A program made the position numbers and the translations under genes. From a virus: 22,911 nucleotides of DNA. Positions 1 to 7,294 of the stretch are shown here, piece after piece. Numbering within the stretch: position 1 is the stretch's first letter; the number at the start of each line of letters is the position of its first letter. The stretch spans positions 1 to 22,911 of IMG/VR virus record IMGVR_UViG_3300047469_000056, one strand, 5' to 3'. Below the pieces are notes generated by a model. The model saw only the letters and a program-made list of their open reading frames with translations. It was not told the DNA's origin and ran no database searches.

Positions 1-135
1 GCGACCGCCTCGGGCTACTACGGTGCAGCGACCGCCTCGGGCTACTCCGGTGCAGCGACCGCCTCGGGCGACTGCGGTGCAGCGACCGCCTCGGGCGACT
101 CCGGTGCAGCGACCGCCTCGGGCAACTGCGGAAAG
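1..135 (+). repeat. Five tandem 27-bp coding repeats
   Basis: Perfect 27-base periodicity starts at base 1 and continues at 28, 55, 82 and 109; the array probably extends left of the window. In the first four units only two bases vary: unit position 16 (T,T,G,G) and position 20 (A,C,G,C). The fifth unit carries A and G there and then diverges in its last bases. The repeats keep the reading frame and encode the nine-residue units of the overlapping gene. Confidence 0.95.
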
Positions 136-288
136 GTCCGCGGCAAAGAGGGCTGCGCGCTGTTCTTGGCCGAGCGGAACACGAATAACGCCATCGTCGC
201 CGTGTGGGCAGGAATTGCCGGACGCGACGGAATCAAGCCGGACACGTGGTATCGGCTCAAAGACGGCAAGCCCGTCGAAGTGACGTGA
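1..288 (+). CDS. C-terminal part of a 9-residue-repeat phage protein (DUF7666-like), 5' end outside window
   Basis: Reading frame 1 is open from the first base to a TGA at 286-288, giving 95 residues. The first 45 residues are five copies of a nine-residue unit of the form ATASG[Y/D/N][Y/S/C]GA, followed by a globular tail with [25 protein letters not shown] and [13 protein letters not shown]. Repeat proteins with GAASATG-type units followed by a similar GxxGIKPDxWYxL tail occur in many phages and are, as I recall, often annotated DUF7666; their role is not known to me. The start is off the left edge, so the number of repeats is unknown. It lies upstream of the recombination genes on the same strand, separated by 110 bases. 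Confidence 0.8.
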   Translation, partial: ATASGYYGAATASGYSGAATASGDCGAATASGDSGAATASGNCGKVRGKEGCALFLAERNTNNAIVAVWAGIAGRDGIKPDTWYRLKDGKPVEVT

Positions 289-398
289 TGCGCCGGTAGC
301 TGGTGCCGTACTCCTGGGTTCCCGCGCGTGTCCTCACACCAGCAACGCGCAACTAATTCCAACACGGAGCAGGCCCGTCAGTCCTGCGGAGAATTGAA
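289..398 (+). other. Intergenic region before recombination operon
   Basis: This is 110 bases without a convincing ORF on either strand. GGAG at 385-388 is a plausible ribosome binding site for the gene starting at 399. I see no convincing -10/-35 pair, tRNA or strong hairpin. It is one of the few gaps on the + strand large enough to hold a promoter. Confidence 0.4.
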
Positions 399-914
399 AT
401 GAACGAGTCCGCGAAAACGCATTATCGCAAGGCATTCGACTCGCCGTACCTGAGCAGTGCCGACATCGTTGGCCCCACCACGCTGACCATCAAGATGGTT
501 CGGCTTGAGAGTGACAAGACGAAGAAGACCAAGGACCAGTTCAACACGGCGCACTTCGTCGAGAAGGAATTGCGTCCCGGGGAGAAGCTCAAGCCGATGA
601 TCCTCAACGCGACGAACAGCAAGACGCTGAAGTCGTTGACCGGATCGGCCTTCATCGACGACTGGAATGGCGTCAGCGTGACGGTATACGTGGATACCAA
701 CGTCCGGTTCGGCAAGGAGTCGGTGGAGGGTCTTCGGATCAGCCCGAAGACGCCAGGCAAGCGCCAAGTCACCCCCTCGCAGGAAAAGGCATGGGAGAAC
801 GCCAAGGCGGCATTCAAGCGTGACGGAAACCTTGAGAGTGTTCTCGCCCGCGTGGACATCAGCGAGGAACACCAGGCGCAGCTTATCGGAGAGTGCCTCG
901 ATGCTGTGGCATGA
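399..914 (+). CDS. Conserved phage protein of the recombination module (function unknown)
   Basis: The product has 171 residues, opening MNESAKTHYRKAFDSPYLSS, followed by a beta-rich stretch (LTIKMVRLES, VSVTVYVDTNVRFG) and a charged C-terminal helix ending [12 protein letters not shown]. The HYRK..DSPYL..ADI opening resembles conserved hypothetical proteins seen beside phage exonuclease and SSB genes. It overlaps the YqaJ gene start (901) by 14 bases, so it is probably co-translated with it. A role as DNA-annealing or exonuclease partner is only an inference from position; no catalytic motif is recognisable. Confidence 0.8.
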   Translation: MNESAKTHYRKAFDSPYLSSADIVGPTTLTIKMVRLESDKTKKTKDQFNTAHFVEKELRPGEKLKPMILNATNSKTLKSLTGSAFIDDWNGVSVTVYVDTNVRFGKESVEGLRISPKTPGKRQVTPSQEKAWENAKAAFKRDGNLESVLARVDISEEHQAQLIGECLDAVA

Positions 915-1527
915 CGTTGAGCAGAACACCGATGAGTGGCAGGCGCTACGCCTCGGCAAGGCCACAGCCTCCAAGTTTGGGTGCTTCATGGCTAACGATG
1001 GGAAAGCGTTTGGTGATCCGGCCAAGCAGTACGCGCTACAGATCGCTCTAGAGCGCCTCACAGGAACCAAGTCGGAATTCAGCTTCAAGAACGACCACAT
1101 GGACCGTGGGCACGAACAGGAGCCTATCGCCAGGATGCTTTACGAGGATGAGCGATTTGTTGATGTCGATGGTGGCGGTTTCTTCGACTGTGGCGAGTAC
1201 GGCGATTCGCCTGACGGACTGGTTGGCACTGATGGCGTCGTGGAGATTAAGTCAGTCATTGCGACGACCCACTACGCAACGCTGCGTCGCAACTCGTTTG
1301 ACCCGTCATACAGGTGGCAGCTAATTGGACACCTTGATTGCACCGGACGGGACTGGGTCGATTCCATCAGCTTTTGTTCCGACTTCCCCGAAGGGAAGCA
1401 GTTGTCCATCCACCGCCTGTACCGCAGCGAGTGCGGAGAAGAACTATCAAGGCTTGCCGAGCGGCGTAACGAGTTCATGGCCCTCGTCCAGGCAACGACT
1501 GAATCGATTCTGGAGAAAGCAGCATGA
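901..1527 (+). CDS. YqaJ-family viral recombinase / exonuclease
   Basis: The 208-residue protein belongs to the YqaJ/lambda-exonuclease group of PD-(D/E)XK nucleases that resect double-stranded DNA ends for phage recombination. Visible motifs are DEW near residue 12, RG-HE at 69-72, SPDGLVG with the catalytic Asp at 105, VEIKS with Glu115 and Lys117, and YRWQL with Gln140. An upstream in-frame start at 820 would lie deep inside the previous gene, so the ATG at 901 is preferred; [13 protein letters not shown] is also the expected N-terminus for the family. The TGA stop overlaps the ssb start. Together with SSB it forms a classical end-resection and annealing unit. Confidence 0.92.
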   Translation: MLWHDVEQNTDEWQALRLGKATASKFGCFMANDGKAFGDPAKQYALQIALERLTGTKSEFSFKNDHMDRGHEQEPIARMLYEDERFVDVDGGGFFDCGEYGDSPDGLVGTDGVVEIKSVIATTHYATLRRNSFDPSYRWQLIGHLDCTGRDWVDSISFCSDFPEGKQLSIHRLYRSECGEELSRLAERRNEFMALVQATTESILEKAA

Positions 1528-2000
1528 GCAAGGGCGTGAACAAAGTCATCGTTCTCGGGAACATCGGAAAAGACCCCGAGACGCGTTACACAGCCGCCGG
1601 TACGGCCATTACGTCGCTGTCTGTCGCTACCTCCGAAGCCTGGAATGACAAGACGACCGGCGAGAAGCAGGAGCGCACCGAGTGGCACCGTGTGAAGCTG
1701 TTCGGCAAGCTCGCTGAAATTGCCGGTGAGTATCTGAAGAAAGGTCGCCAGGTCTACATAGAAGGCTCTCTGCGTACCGACAAGTACACCGACAAAGACG
1801 GCGTCGAGCGCTACTCCACAGACATCATCGCCAGTGAAATGCAGATGCTTGGCGGTAACGCTGATGGCGGTGGCAAGCCTTCACAGGCACCTCGCCAGGA
1901 ACGCACGGCACCGCAGCGTTCGCAGGCCGACGCCTCCTACGGCGATATGTCAGAGGATGACATCCCGTTCATTCCCTTCCGCCGAAAGTCTTACTACTAA
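1524..2000 (+). CDS. ssb: Single-stranded DNA-binding protein
   Basis: This 158-residue protein begins [19 protein letters not shown] and carries a complete bacterial-type OB fold over residues 1-110, including [34 protein letters not shown] and [12 protein letters not shown] Gly/Gln/Pro-rich linker follows, then DDIPF. The usual SSB ends at that acidic DDIPF tip; here the chain continues nine residues as IPFRRKSYY before TAA, turning the end basic. SSB coats single-stranded DNA and recruits partners through its tip. The ATG overlaps the exonuclease stop as ATGA, indicating coupled translation. Confidence 0.96.
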   Translation: MSKGVNKVIVLGNIGKDPETRYTAAGTAITSLSVATSEAWNDKTTGEKQERTEWHRVKLFGKLAEIAGEYLKKGRQVYIEGSLRTDKYTDKDGVERYSTDIIASEMQMLGGNADGGGKPSQAPRQERTAPQRSQADASYGDMSEDDIPFIPFRRKSYY

Positions 2001-2028
2001 GGACACGCCATGAGCGAGAGGAATTCTT

Positions 2029-2310
2029 GTGACACTTTCTGATCTTGTGAAGGATTTTCGCGCCAATCGCGTAGCTTGGATGATGGATCAGTCCGCTGAA
2101 AATACAATTGCATTCTTTGCATCACGAGTAGAGCTGCAAGAAAAAATGACCGAACTGTCCGACATCCTTGACCAAGCGGCGAGTAACTCGTGCTCATGGG
2201 ATCACTATCAGACTGACCGTGATACTGCCCGCGATAACGATAAGAAAGTCATGGGAGCGATACAGGAACTCGATGGTGTCTTAAAACTTGTCCTTGTTGG
2301 AGAACTCTGA
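2029..2310 (+). CDS. Small hypothetical early phage protein
   Basis: The 93-residue product starts at GTG, supported by GAGAGGA eight bases upstream. It is mostly helical and acidic (VELQEKMTELSDILDQAAS, MGAIQELDGVLKLVLVGEL) with no recognisable catalytic motif. An ATG at 2010 in another frame encodes only ten residues and is less likely. The stop overlaps the next ATG by one base. Confidence 0.65.
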   Translation: MTLSDLVKDFRANRVAWMMDQSAENTIAFFASRVELQEKMTELSDILDQAASNSCSWDHYQTDRDTARDNDKKVMGAIQELDGVLKLVLVGEL

Positions 2311-2591
2311 TGGATGACTACACGGGCGGTCCAGCATATCCACTGATGGATACGGATTTAACCGGCTTACATATTCGCCATCCAGGCAAGACGCTGCGCG
2401 ATGACTTTGCTGGTAAAGCTCTTGCCGCGCTCATTTGTGAGCCGCCGTGGATGCGGGGACAGGTCAGCAGCTTGGTTCTGAAGCTCTGCCTCCCCAGTGA
2501 CAACGTTGCACTTCAATATGCAGCGGCAGCCTACAAGCTTGCGGATGCCATGATCATGGCTCGAGATATTGCACCTGGAGACATCTCATGA
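2310..2591 (+). CDS. Small phage protein, GGPAFP/LRDYFA family, copy 1
   Basis: The protein has 93 residues with the signature GGPAYP near the N-terminus, GKTLRDDFAGKAL in the middle, and YKLADAMIMARD at the end. This pattern (GGPAFP ... G.LRDYFAAKAM ... A..IADAML.AR) belongs to a small phage protein family of unknown function. A second copy is encoded at 3369-3593. The start overlaps the previous stop (TGATG) and the TGA overlaps the next start. Confidence 0.8.
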   Translation: MDDYTGGPAYPLMDTDLTGLHIRHPGKTLRDDFAGKALAALICEPPWMRGQVSSLVLKLCLPSDNVALQYAAAAYKLADAMIMARDIAPGDIS

Positions 2592-3007
2592 GTCCTAATG
2601 GTGGTGACGATACCAGTATGGTCGATGGCGAGCATCCATTCTACCGAACCGTATGCATCCTCCTGGATGAGCATCAGGATCGATGGAAAGAACTATCAGG
2701 AGTTCTGGGGGTGGATGACGTTGATGTCGACGATGTCTTCAGCCGAGTGCACACACTTTGCAGTATTGAAGAAGATTTCGACAGAGAGATGAATGAAGTA
2801 GCCATGGCTATTGGATCAACCAGGTATATGGACCCTCCCGACGGAGGAAGTCCGTCTCTCGGTGAGCAAGTTTCCCGTATGGCGAGTGAGCTAGACAACC
2901 TCAAGGATGCCTTACGCAGTATCTCCAACCACCAAGACGCCAACGACGACCCGGTATCTCGGTGGATGGCGAATATCGCTCGCACCGCATTAGCTAAATC
3001 ATTCTGA
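2588..3007 (+). CDS. Hypothetical acidic phage protein
   Basis: The product has 139 residues. It is acidic, with DDVDVDDVFSRVH and predicted helices such as LGEQVSRMASELDNLKDALR. I do not recognise a family. It is in the + operon with ATGA overlap upstream and TGATG overlap downstream. The shadow ORF at 2598-2792 is out of register with this coupled chain. Confidence 0.65.
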   Translation: MSPNGGDDTSMVDGEHPFYRTVCILLDEHQDRWKELSGVLGVDDVDVDDVFSRVHTLCSIEEDFDREMNEVAMAIGSTRYMDPPDGGSPSLGEQVSRMASELDNLKDALRSISNHQDANDDPVSRWMANIARTALAKSF

Positions 3008-3372
3008 TGTGGCCGACGTGGGGTGTTTATCCATTTACTCCGGACTATCGAATTGGCGGGGTTGACCGCTCTGGATCATGGTTCGAACCCAACGATAAGG
3101 ATTGGACTCTCATGAAGCCCGCTAAAGGAAACGAACTCAACCTTGTTGGATACCTCACAGTCCAGGGTCAGCCGCCCTTGATCGTAAACGGTGTGCAAAA
3201 CCTGATGGAGACAAAGGAAAGTCTCTATGAAGCACTTCACCAGCTCACGAACGCTGCGGAATACCTCATCAATCGCGTCGTGGAGACCAAGGGTGTCCGC
3301 TGCGTCGATGACACTGAAGCGGCCATCAAGCTAGCCCACGCCGCCCTCCAGCGTGCCGAGGGGGAAGTATGA
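3007..3372 (+). CDS. Hypothetical early phage protein
   Basis: The product has 121 residues. It has a short aromatic N-terminal part (MWPTWGVYPFTPDYR) and a helical C-terminal half (LYEALHQLTNAAEYLINRVV, AAIKLAHAALQRAEGEV). No known motif is visible. The start overlaps the preceding stop by one base and the stop overlaps the next start by four bases. Confidence 0.6.
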   Translation: MWPTWGVYPFTPDYRIGGVDRSGSWFEPNDKDWTLMKPAKGNELNLVGYLTVQGQPPLIVNGVQNLMETKESLYEALHQLTNAAEYLINRVVETKGVRCVDDTEAAIKLAHAALQRAEGEV

Positions 3373-3593
3373 GCGGCAACGTAGGTGGACCGGCTTTCCC
3401 CGCACCGAACTGGCACGACAACACGCCAGTCGGAATGATGCTTCGCGATTACTTTGCGGCTAAGGCGATGCAATCCTACCTTGCCTTCGTCGCCGACTCT
3501 GACGCTAGTTTCAGCGCTTGCTATGCCGAGGCTGCCAAAGAGGCCTACGAGATAGCTGACGCCATGCTCGTTGCCAGGGAGATGAGGCAATGA
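3369..3593 (+). CDS. Small phage protein, GGPAFP/LRDYFA family, copy 2
   Basis: The 74-residue protein carries GGPAFPAPN, GMMLRDYFAAKAMQ and AYEIADAMLVAREM. It is a closer match to the common phage consensus than the copy at 2310-2591, from which it differs widely outside these three blocks. Function is unknown. It overlaps both neighbours by four bases. Confidence 0.85.
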   Translation: MSGNVGGPAFPAPNWHDNTPVGMMLRDYFAAKAMQSYLAFVADSDASFSACYAEAAKEAYEIADAMLVAREMRQ

Positions 3594-3955
3594 ACGATAT
3601 GTATGTTGGACAGTCACCGATGGAACGCGGCGAGGACGAGATCCATGATGACCCGTTGGTTGTGGAAAACAACCGTCTTACTGACCGCATTGCCGAACTC
3701 ACCACGGAAGTCGCGGACCTAACGGCGAAGCTCGGCTTTGCCAATGCGATGAACACCTATCAGGACAAGACGGTTTCCGAACTCACCGCCGAGGTGGCTA
3801 TCGCAGAAGGCAAGCTTCATTCAGCCATGGAGGAAGTAAGAATAGCTATGGTAGTCAACATTGGGCTTGCTGGCCATACGAACGATAAGTTTAAGAGCCT
3901 TCTGGATGACCTAGCTGAAATAATCGCCAGAAACAAGCCGAAGGACGGGGCGTGA
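3590..3955 (+). CDS. Hypothetical coiled-coil phage protein
   Basis: The product has 121 residues with a long heptad-like central region (NNRLTDRIAELTTEVADLTA, VSELTAEVAIAEGKLHSAME) typical of a coiled coil, so probably an oligomer. The C-terminus is a short helix and charged tail. No enzymatic motif is visible. The start is the ATG overlapping the previous TGA. Confidence 0.65.
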   Translation: MNDMYVGQSPMERGEDEIHDDPLVVENNRLTDRIAELTTEVADLTAKLGFANAMNTYQDKTVSELTAEVAIAEGKLHSAMEEVRIAMVVNIGLAGHTNDKFKSLLDDLAEIIARNKPKDGA

Positions 3956-4146
3956 TGAAAAAAGCACCTAGCGTTTACACAGTTGACGAGATCTACAGGA
4001 CTAGATCTACCACTGCTGTAAATATAAATGGGAAATACGTTGTCTGTCGTCCTATTGGACTTTACTCAGTAGCCAACCGTTTTCGCTGTGCATGGCTTGT
4101 ATTCAGTGGCCGCGCTGATGCTCTTATCTGGCCTGAAGGACAGTGA
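3955..4146 (+). CDS. Small conserved phage protein with GRADALIWPEGQ end
   Basis: The ATG at 3955 overlaps the previous TGA; a GTG one codon upstream (3952) is an alternative. The product is 63 residues: MKKAPSVYTVDEIYR followed by YVVCRPIGLYS, RFRCAWLVFSGRADALIWPE. The CRPxG...RxRxAWxVFxGRADAxxWP pattern is familiar from other small phage proteins, but I know of no assigned function. Confidence 0.7.
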   Translation: MKKAPSVYTVDEIYRTRSTTAVNINGKYVVCRPIGLYSVANRFRCAWLVFSGRADALIWPEGQ

Positions 4147-4147
4147 A

Positions 4148-4684
4148 ATGAACAATGACACAAATATGTTCATCTACTGGGTGAGTGAAAAATCTGGATG
4201 CCTCGTTTCGTCAACGGACAAAAGCAAAGCGGTGGGCCAGAAGTTCGTCACCCACACCGACTACAGGGCGCTTGAGGACGATCACGCCGAGCTTCGCATC
4301 GCGTACGACGCCGAGTACAAGCGCTCACGAGAGCTGGAGCAAGAACTCGCCTCGCTCCGGGCGCGGGTGGGGGAGTTGCAGAACGGGTCCATGACCTTAG
4401 TTACAAGGGATGACGCGAACGCGTACTGCCAGATAGTGACCATTCTTGAAATGGAAGAAGAAGGAGACACCGTAGCCGAAGTACGCAGGCTATTTGATCT
4501 TTCCCGAGCTATAGATGCAGCTTTATTTGACATCGAGTCCGCTGCGCTCGCCTATGCCGAAGAAGGAAGTGAAGGACCAAGCGGAACGTCATATCCGAGT
4601 GCGATTACTAAGTGGCACTTGCTGCAATTCGCCAATGGACTACCGCCGCTCTATTTGTTGGAGTCGACAGAGGTGTCGCCATGA
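4148..4684 (+). CDS. Hypothetical phage protein with coiled-coil centre
   Basis: The ATG at 4148 lies one base after the preceding TGA and is preferred over the upstream in-frame ATG at 4088, which would overlap the neighbour by 59 bases. The product has 178 residues, with a helical Glu/Arg-rich segment (YKRSRELEQELASLRARVGE) resembling small Ea22-like early phage proteins, and an unrelated C-terminal half. The function is not known. Confidence 0.6.
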   Translation: MNNDTNMFIYWVSEKSGCLVSSTDKSKAVGQKFVTHTDYRALEDDHAELRIAYDAEYKRSRELEQELASLRARVGELQNGSMTLVTRDDANAYCQIVTILEMEEEGDTVAEVRRLFDLSRAIDAALFDIESAALAYAEEGSEGPSGTSYPSAITKWHLLQFANGLPPLYLLESTEVSP

Positions 4685-4851
4685 AGATCCTATGGAGTCT
4701 CCGCATGGCCTACTGGATCAAGTGGGCTGGATACGAGAAGACGTGGATAGGTGCCTGGCAGTTCGCCAATGACGAATGCTTCCAGCAGTACCGTGAAGAC
4801 GGCTATTCGCCCCGCCATACGATCATGGAAGACTTGGGGCACGGACTATGA
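4681..4851 (+). CDS. Small hypothetical phage protein
   Basis: The ATG at 4681 overlaps the previous TGA and yields 56 residues beginning MKILWSLRMAYWIKWAGYEK. It is aromatic-rich and ends IMEDLGHGL. It could associate with membrane, but no clear transmembrane segment is present. The longer in-frame version from 4612 would lie inside the preceding gene. Confidence 0.55.
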   Translation: MKILWSLRMAYWIKWAGYEKTWIGAWQFANDECFQQYREDGYSPRHTIMEDLGHGL

Positions 4852-5144
4852 CCGCGCGCCTCACACCAGGCCAGCTACACACCATGGCAGCGGAATGGGC
4901 CCGTTTCTGTGGCGAGGAAATACACGCCGTCCTTATCCAGGCGGCTAACGATGCTCAGAAGCTTGAGGAAATCGAGTACGGCACGGGTGGTTACGCACAG
5001 CGCCTAATGGATGCCATCGAGGGCGAGTGCGACGGCCTATCGATTGACGAGTTCCATGCTACGGCCATTCTTGGCTATGTGATGACCGGGATGTCGTCTG
5101 ACGAACTTGAAACCGCCCGCACCCCCAAGGAGCAGACGAAATGA
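4848..5144 (+). CDS. Hypothetical early phage protein
   Basis: The product has 98 residues. It is helical and acidic (LHTMAAEWARFCGEEIHAVL, DGLSIDEFHATAILGYVMTG). No family is recognised. ATGA-type overlaps on both sides place it in the same translationally coupled chain. Confidence 0.6.
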   Translation: MTARLTPGQLHTMAAEWARFCGEEIHAVLIQAANDAQKLEEIEYGTGGYAQRLMDAIEGECDGLSIDEFHATAILGYVMTGMSSDELETARTPKEQTK

Positions 5145-5806
5145 CAATGACGATTGAGCAGGTTCGCGATGAACTTATCAAGGAGGCAGAGTGGTATGAA
5201 TCTCGCCTTGGCGATTACAAGACCCCTGACTTCCGAGCCATGGCTGACGCCATCGACTTCCACCTCTCCCAGCCCCAGCCCGTTGTGCAGGGGGAGGCTG
5301 TGGCTTGGCTAGACAATCACGGCAACGTGTATGACGAGCTAGTTATGGCACAACACAACTGTGACCCCGGATCAGTACCGACGCCTCTTTATAAGTCAAC
5401 ACCCACCATCCCCACCAGCTACAGGCTCGTGCCTGTTGATGAATTCAGCGACAAGGTTGAGCGTGCACTATCCGAACTGGTCGATAAGATCGTTCCCGGC
5501 CTTGACACCGGGGACATCATCGCCGATGCGAAGGCGGCATCAGAGGCTATGAATGGACGCGTCCTCGCGCCATTAGTGGCGACGCGCGAAATAATAGAGT
5601 CTGGTCGAAAGAGCCTGATCGAGTCAGGCAAGGCAAATGTCACCTATGACACGACAGCAGCATACGCCTACGCCGAAATGCTCAACGCAGCACCGACAGT
5701 GGTGGGTGATGGAAAAGAGGAGGCTAACCGAGGTCACAGCATTCGACCTAACTGCGGCAGTGAAAGGAGGGTACGTCACCATGACCCAAGCCAGTGTGAC
5801 GGATGA
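5141..5806 (+). CDS. Ea22-like modular early phage protein
   Basis: The 221-residue product includes a segment VQGEAVAWLDNHGNVYDELV ending in TPLYKSTP near residues 50-90. The 'EAVAWL ... PLY..P' block is a recurring module of Ea22-like and related small early phage proteins. Helical segments flank it, and a YAYAEMLNAAPTV stretch marks a common domain end; the last 30 residues look unrelated and overlap the next gene. The family role is unknown. Confidence 0.65.
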   Translation: MTMTIEQVRDELIKEAEWYESRLGDYKTPDFRAMADAIDFHLSQPQPVVQGEAVAWLDNHGNVYDELVMAQHNCDPGSVPTPLYKSTPTIPTSYRLVPVDEFSDKVERALSELVDKIVPGLDTGDIIADAKAASEAMNGRVLAPLVATREIIESGRKSLIESGKANVTYDTTAAYAYAEMLNAAPTVVGDGKEEANRGHSIRPNCGSERRVRHHDPSQCDG

Positions 5807-6077
5807 AATGATCGATAAGGCTATGACCGCCTACGACGAATTCATAGGTGCGGATGACGAGGCAGATTACGAAGCCATGCGCGCCGCACTTGAAGCCGCC
5901 ATATCCACCCAGCCCAAGGCAGTGAGTATGGAGAAGCTGGAGGCTTTTCAGGCCGAGTTTGAGTCGTCTCCGGTTCGCAAAGGACAGAGCAGCTACGACC
6001 TTGGCTACTTCGACGGATACCGCGACGCATTGGGTGCAGCGATAGACCTAACGGCCATCATCGGCGAGGGGGATTGA
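5781..6077 (+). CDS. Hypothetical early phage protein
   Basis: AAAGGAGG at 5763-5770 is an excellent ribosome binding site ten bases before the ATG at 5781, so this start is preferred over longer in-frame versions. The 98-residue product has two helical blocks (DEMIDKAMTAYDEFIGADDE, YEAMRAALEAAI) similar to those attached to Ea22-like proteins, and a C-terminal GYFDGYRDALGAAID. It overlaps the previous gene by 26 bases. Confidence 0.65.
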   Translation: MTQASVTDEMIDKAMTAYDEFIGADDEADYEAMRAALEAAISTQPKAVSMEKLEAFQAEFESSPVRKGQSSYDLGYFDGYRDALGAAIDLTAIIGEGD

Positions 6078-6078
6078 G

Positions 6079-6351
6079 GTGAGTGAATACGTGAATCCTA
6101 ATCGTGTTCCAGCGAAGTACATGACGGTGAAGAACTGGCGGTGGTGGGTAAGTCTGCCACTGACAATTGCGCTTCTACCGCCGGTCGCCGTCATCTATGT
6201 CATGGAACCCGTTGGCCGATTCCTACAGAAGATCGGGGAGCGTTGGGACTGGTGGGCCGACCGGAAGTTCGGCCCGATCAGGTCGTGGATACAGAAGGGC
6301 GGCATAACCGCCTACAACCGCCGAAAGGAGGTGGGCAGTGAGCATGGTTGA
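6079..6351 (+). CDS. Small membrane protein
   Basis: The product has 90 residues from a GTG start one base after the upstream TGA. A hydrophobic segment near residues 23-43 (WVSLPLTIALLPPVAVIYVM) follows a basic, Trp-rich leader and predicts one transmembrane helix. The C-terminal half is cytoplasmic-looking (basic, Trp-rich, RWDWWADRKFGPIRSW). No known family; it could be an exclusion or envelope-acting early protein, which is speculation. Confidence 0.6.
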   Translation: MSEYVNPNRVPAKYMTVKNWRWWVSLPLTIALLPPVAVIYVMEPVGRFLQKIGERWDWWADRKFGPIRSWIQKGGITAYNRRKEVGSEHG

Positions 6352-6643
6352 GGAATTGAAGGCTGCGATTGACGCGGTGCGTGCTGCCTATGCTAAGACT
6401 GACTGTATTGAAAGTAGCGAGGCATACGATCTTGCGTACAGCCGAACTTTCGACGTTATCTGCTACCACGGCCAAGCGCTGATTGAGGCAGTGGCTGATG
6501 CGGAGCGTTACAGGTGGATTCGTGAGCACAGCTACGTTGAGTTTACCTGTGACAGCCCGCGAAATGTCTATATGACCAATGAACAGTTCGACTCATATGT
6601 AGACCTTGCCCGAACCAAGGCCGGGGCGGGAGGTGAGAAATGA
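6338..6643 (+). CDS. Ea22-like early protein with DAERYRWIRE motif
   Basis: The product has 101 residues. GTG at 6338 is six bases after a strong AAAGGAGGT; ATG at 6344 is the alternative. The motif ADAERYRWIREHS near residue 56 is a recurrent element of Ea22-like and other small early phage proteins. The remainder is helical. The function is unknown. Confidence 0.7.
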   Translation: MSMVEELKAAIDAVRAAYAKTDCIESSEAYDLAYSRTFDVICYHGQALIEAVADAERYRWIREHSYVEFTCDSPRNVYMTNEQFDSYVDLARTKAGAGGEK

Positions 6644-6840
6644 ATACTGTGGCGATGTGGATCGGATACGTGACCATGGTATCCGGTGGCGTACTTTTCA
6701 TAGCCGGAGTTGTTTGGAGTGCCGCCTATGCAATCAATGTCTCATGCAGTAAGGCACTCGCGTCATACGGGGGCTGGAAAGTGTTCAAGGAATTCGTTAA
6801 GTGGCATCGCCAGAACAAGAATGCGGGAGGTGGGGTGTGA
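6640..6840 (+). CDS. Small membrane protein
   Basis: The 66-residue protein has one hydrophobic segment at about residues 4-32 (IGYVTMVSGGVLFIAGVVWS) and a basic C-terminal tail (EFVKWHRQNKN). It therefore probably spans the inner membrane once, with the tail inside. It is the second small membrane protein in this stretch, and its start overlaps the upstream TGA. Confidence 0.6.
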   Translation: MNTVAMWIGYVTMVSGGVLFIAGVVWSAAYAINVSCSKALASYGGWKVFKEFVKWHRQNKNAGGGV

Positions 6841-7076
6841 GGCTGAGGACTGAACTTGTCGAACACGCCAAGGGAGACTCGCGTCCATTAGTGGCTGGTC
6901 ACTACGACGCATCAATGGACACGTTGGTCAATTCACTAACCCACGACGCAGCCTTGGCCCATGCGCTAACACAGGCCATAGCCGAGGCCCGCAATCACTG
7001 CCACGGATCGTGGGATACGTGCGATTTCATTAGGGAAAGGGCTGACGAACTACTTAAATCGTGGGGTTATCTGTAA
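6837..7076 (+). CDS. Hypothetical early protein, WG-end paralogue 1
   Basis: GTG at 6837 overlaps the previous TGA and follows a GGGAGG stretch; product 79 residues. It has DAALAHALTQAIAEA in the middle and ends RERADELLKSWGYL. The next two genes share this plan (an alanine-rich helix, then a helix ending in W-G), so it is the first of three tandem paralogues. The role is unknown. Confidence 0.65.
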   Translation: MRLRTELVEHAKGDSRPLVAGHYDASMDTLVNSLTHDAALAHALTQAIAEARNHCHGSWDTCDFIRERADELLKSWGYL

Positions 7077-7276
7077 TGAAGTTCAACACAAAACTTACAG
7101 TAGAAGGCGTCAACACAAAGGTCACCGGTAACTATGGGGCCTTCAATCTTGATGCGGCATTAGCCCATGCCATGTACGTAGCCATGAGCGACCTTGACAG
7201 CTCGGGGGATATTTCAGGCATCTCGTTTACCCTCCGCCAAGTTGAGATACGTGCCGACGAACTTTTACGAGAATAG
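7076..7276 (+). CDS. Hypothetical early protein, paralogue 2, ending at TAG
   Basis: The product has 66 residues from an ATG overlapping the previous TAA. It shares DAALAHAMYVAMSDL and IRADELL with the upstream paralogue. It ends at TAG where the paralogue has TGG (Trp): DELLRE-TAG-GY against DELLKSWGY. Reading TAG as an amino acid continues in frame through GYGGAD into the ORF at 7295-7474, making a 132-residue protein. Whether the TAG is a true stop, a Trp-to-stop mutation or a recoded codon is not settled. Confidence 0.6.
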   Translation: MKFNTKLTVEGVNTKVTGNYGAFNLDAALAHAMYVAMSDLDSSGDISGISFTLRQVEIRADELLRE

Positions 7277-7294
7277 GGATACGGGGGGGCTGAT

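Noticed and set aside
1-135. CRISPR array
   Set aside because: The 27-base units are contiguous without spacers and are in frame within a protein-coding gene.
378-1100. 240-residue leftward ORF
   Set aside because: It is antisense to the recombination-module gene and the YqaJ exonuclease.
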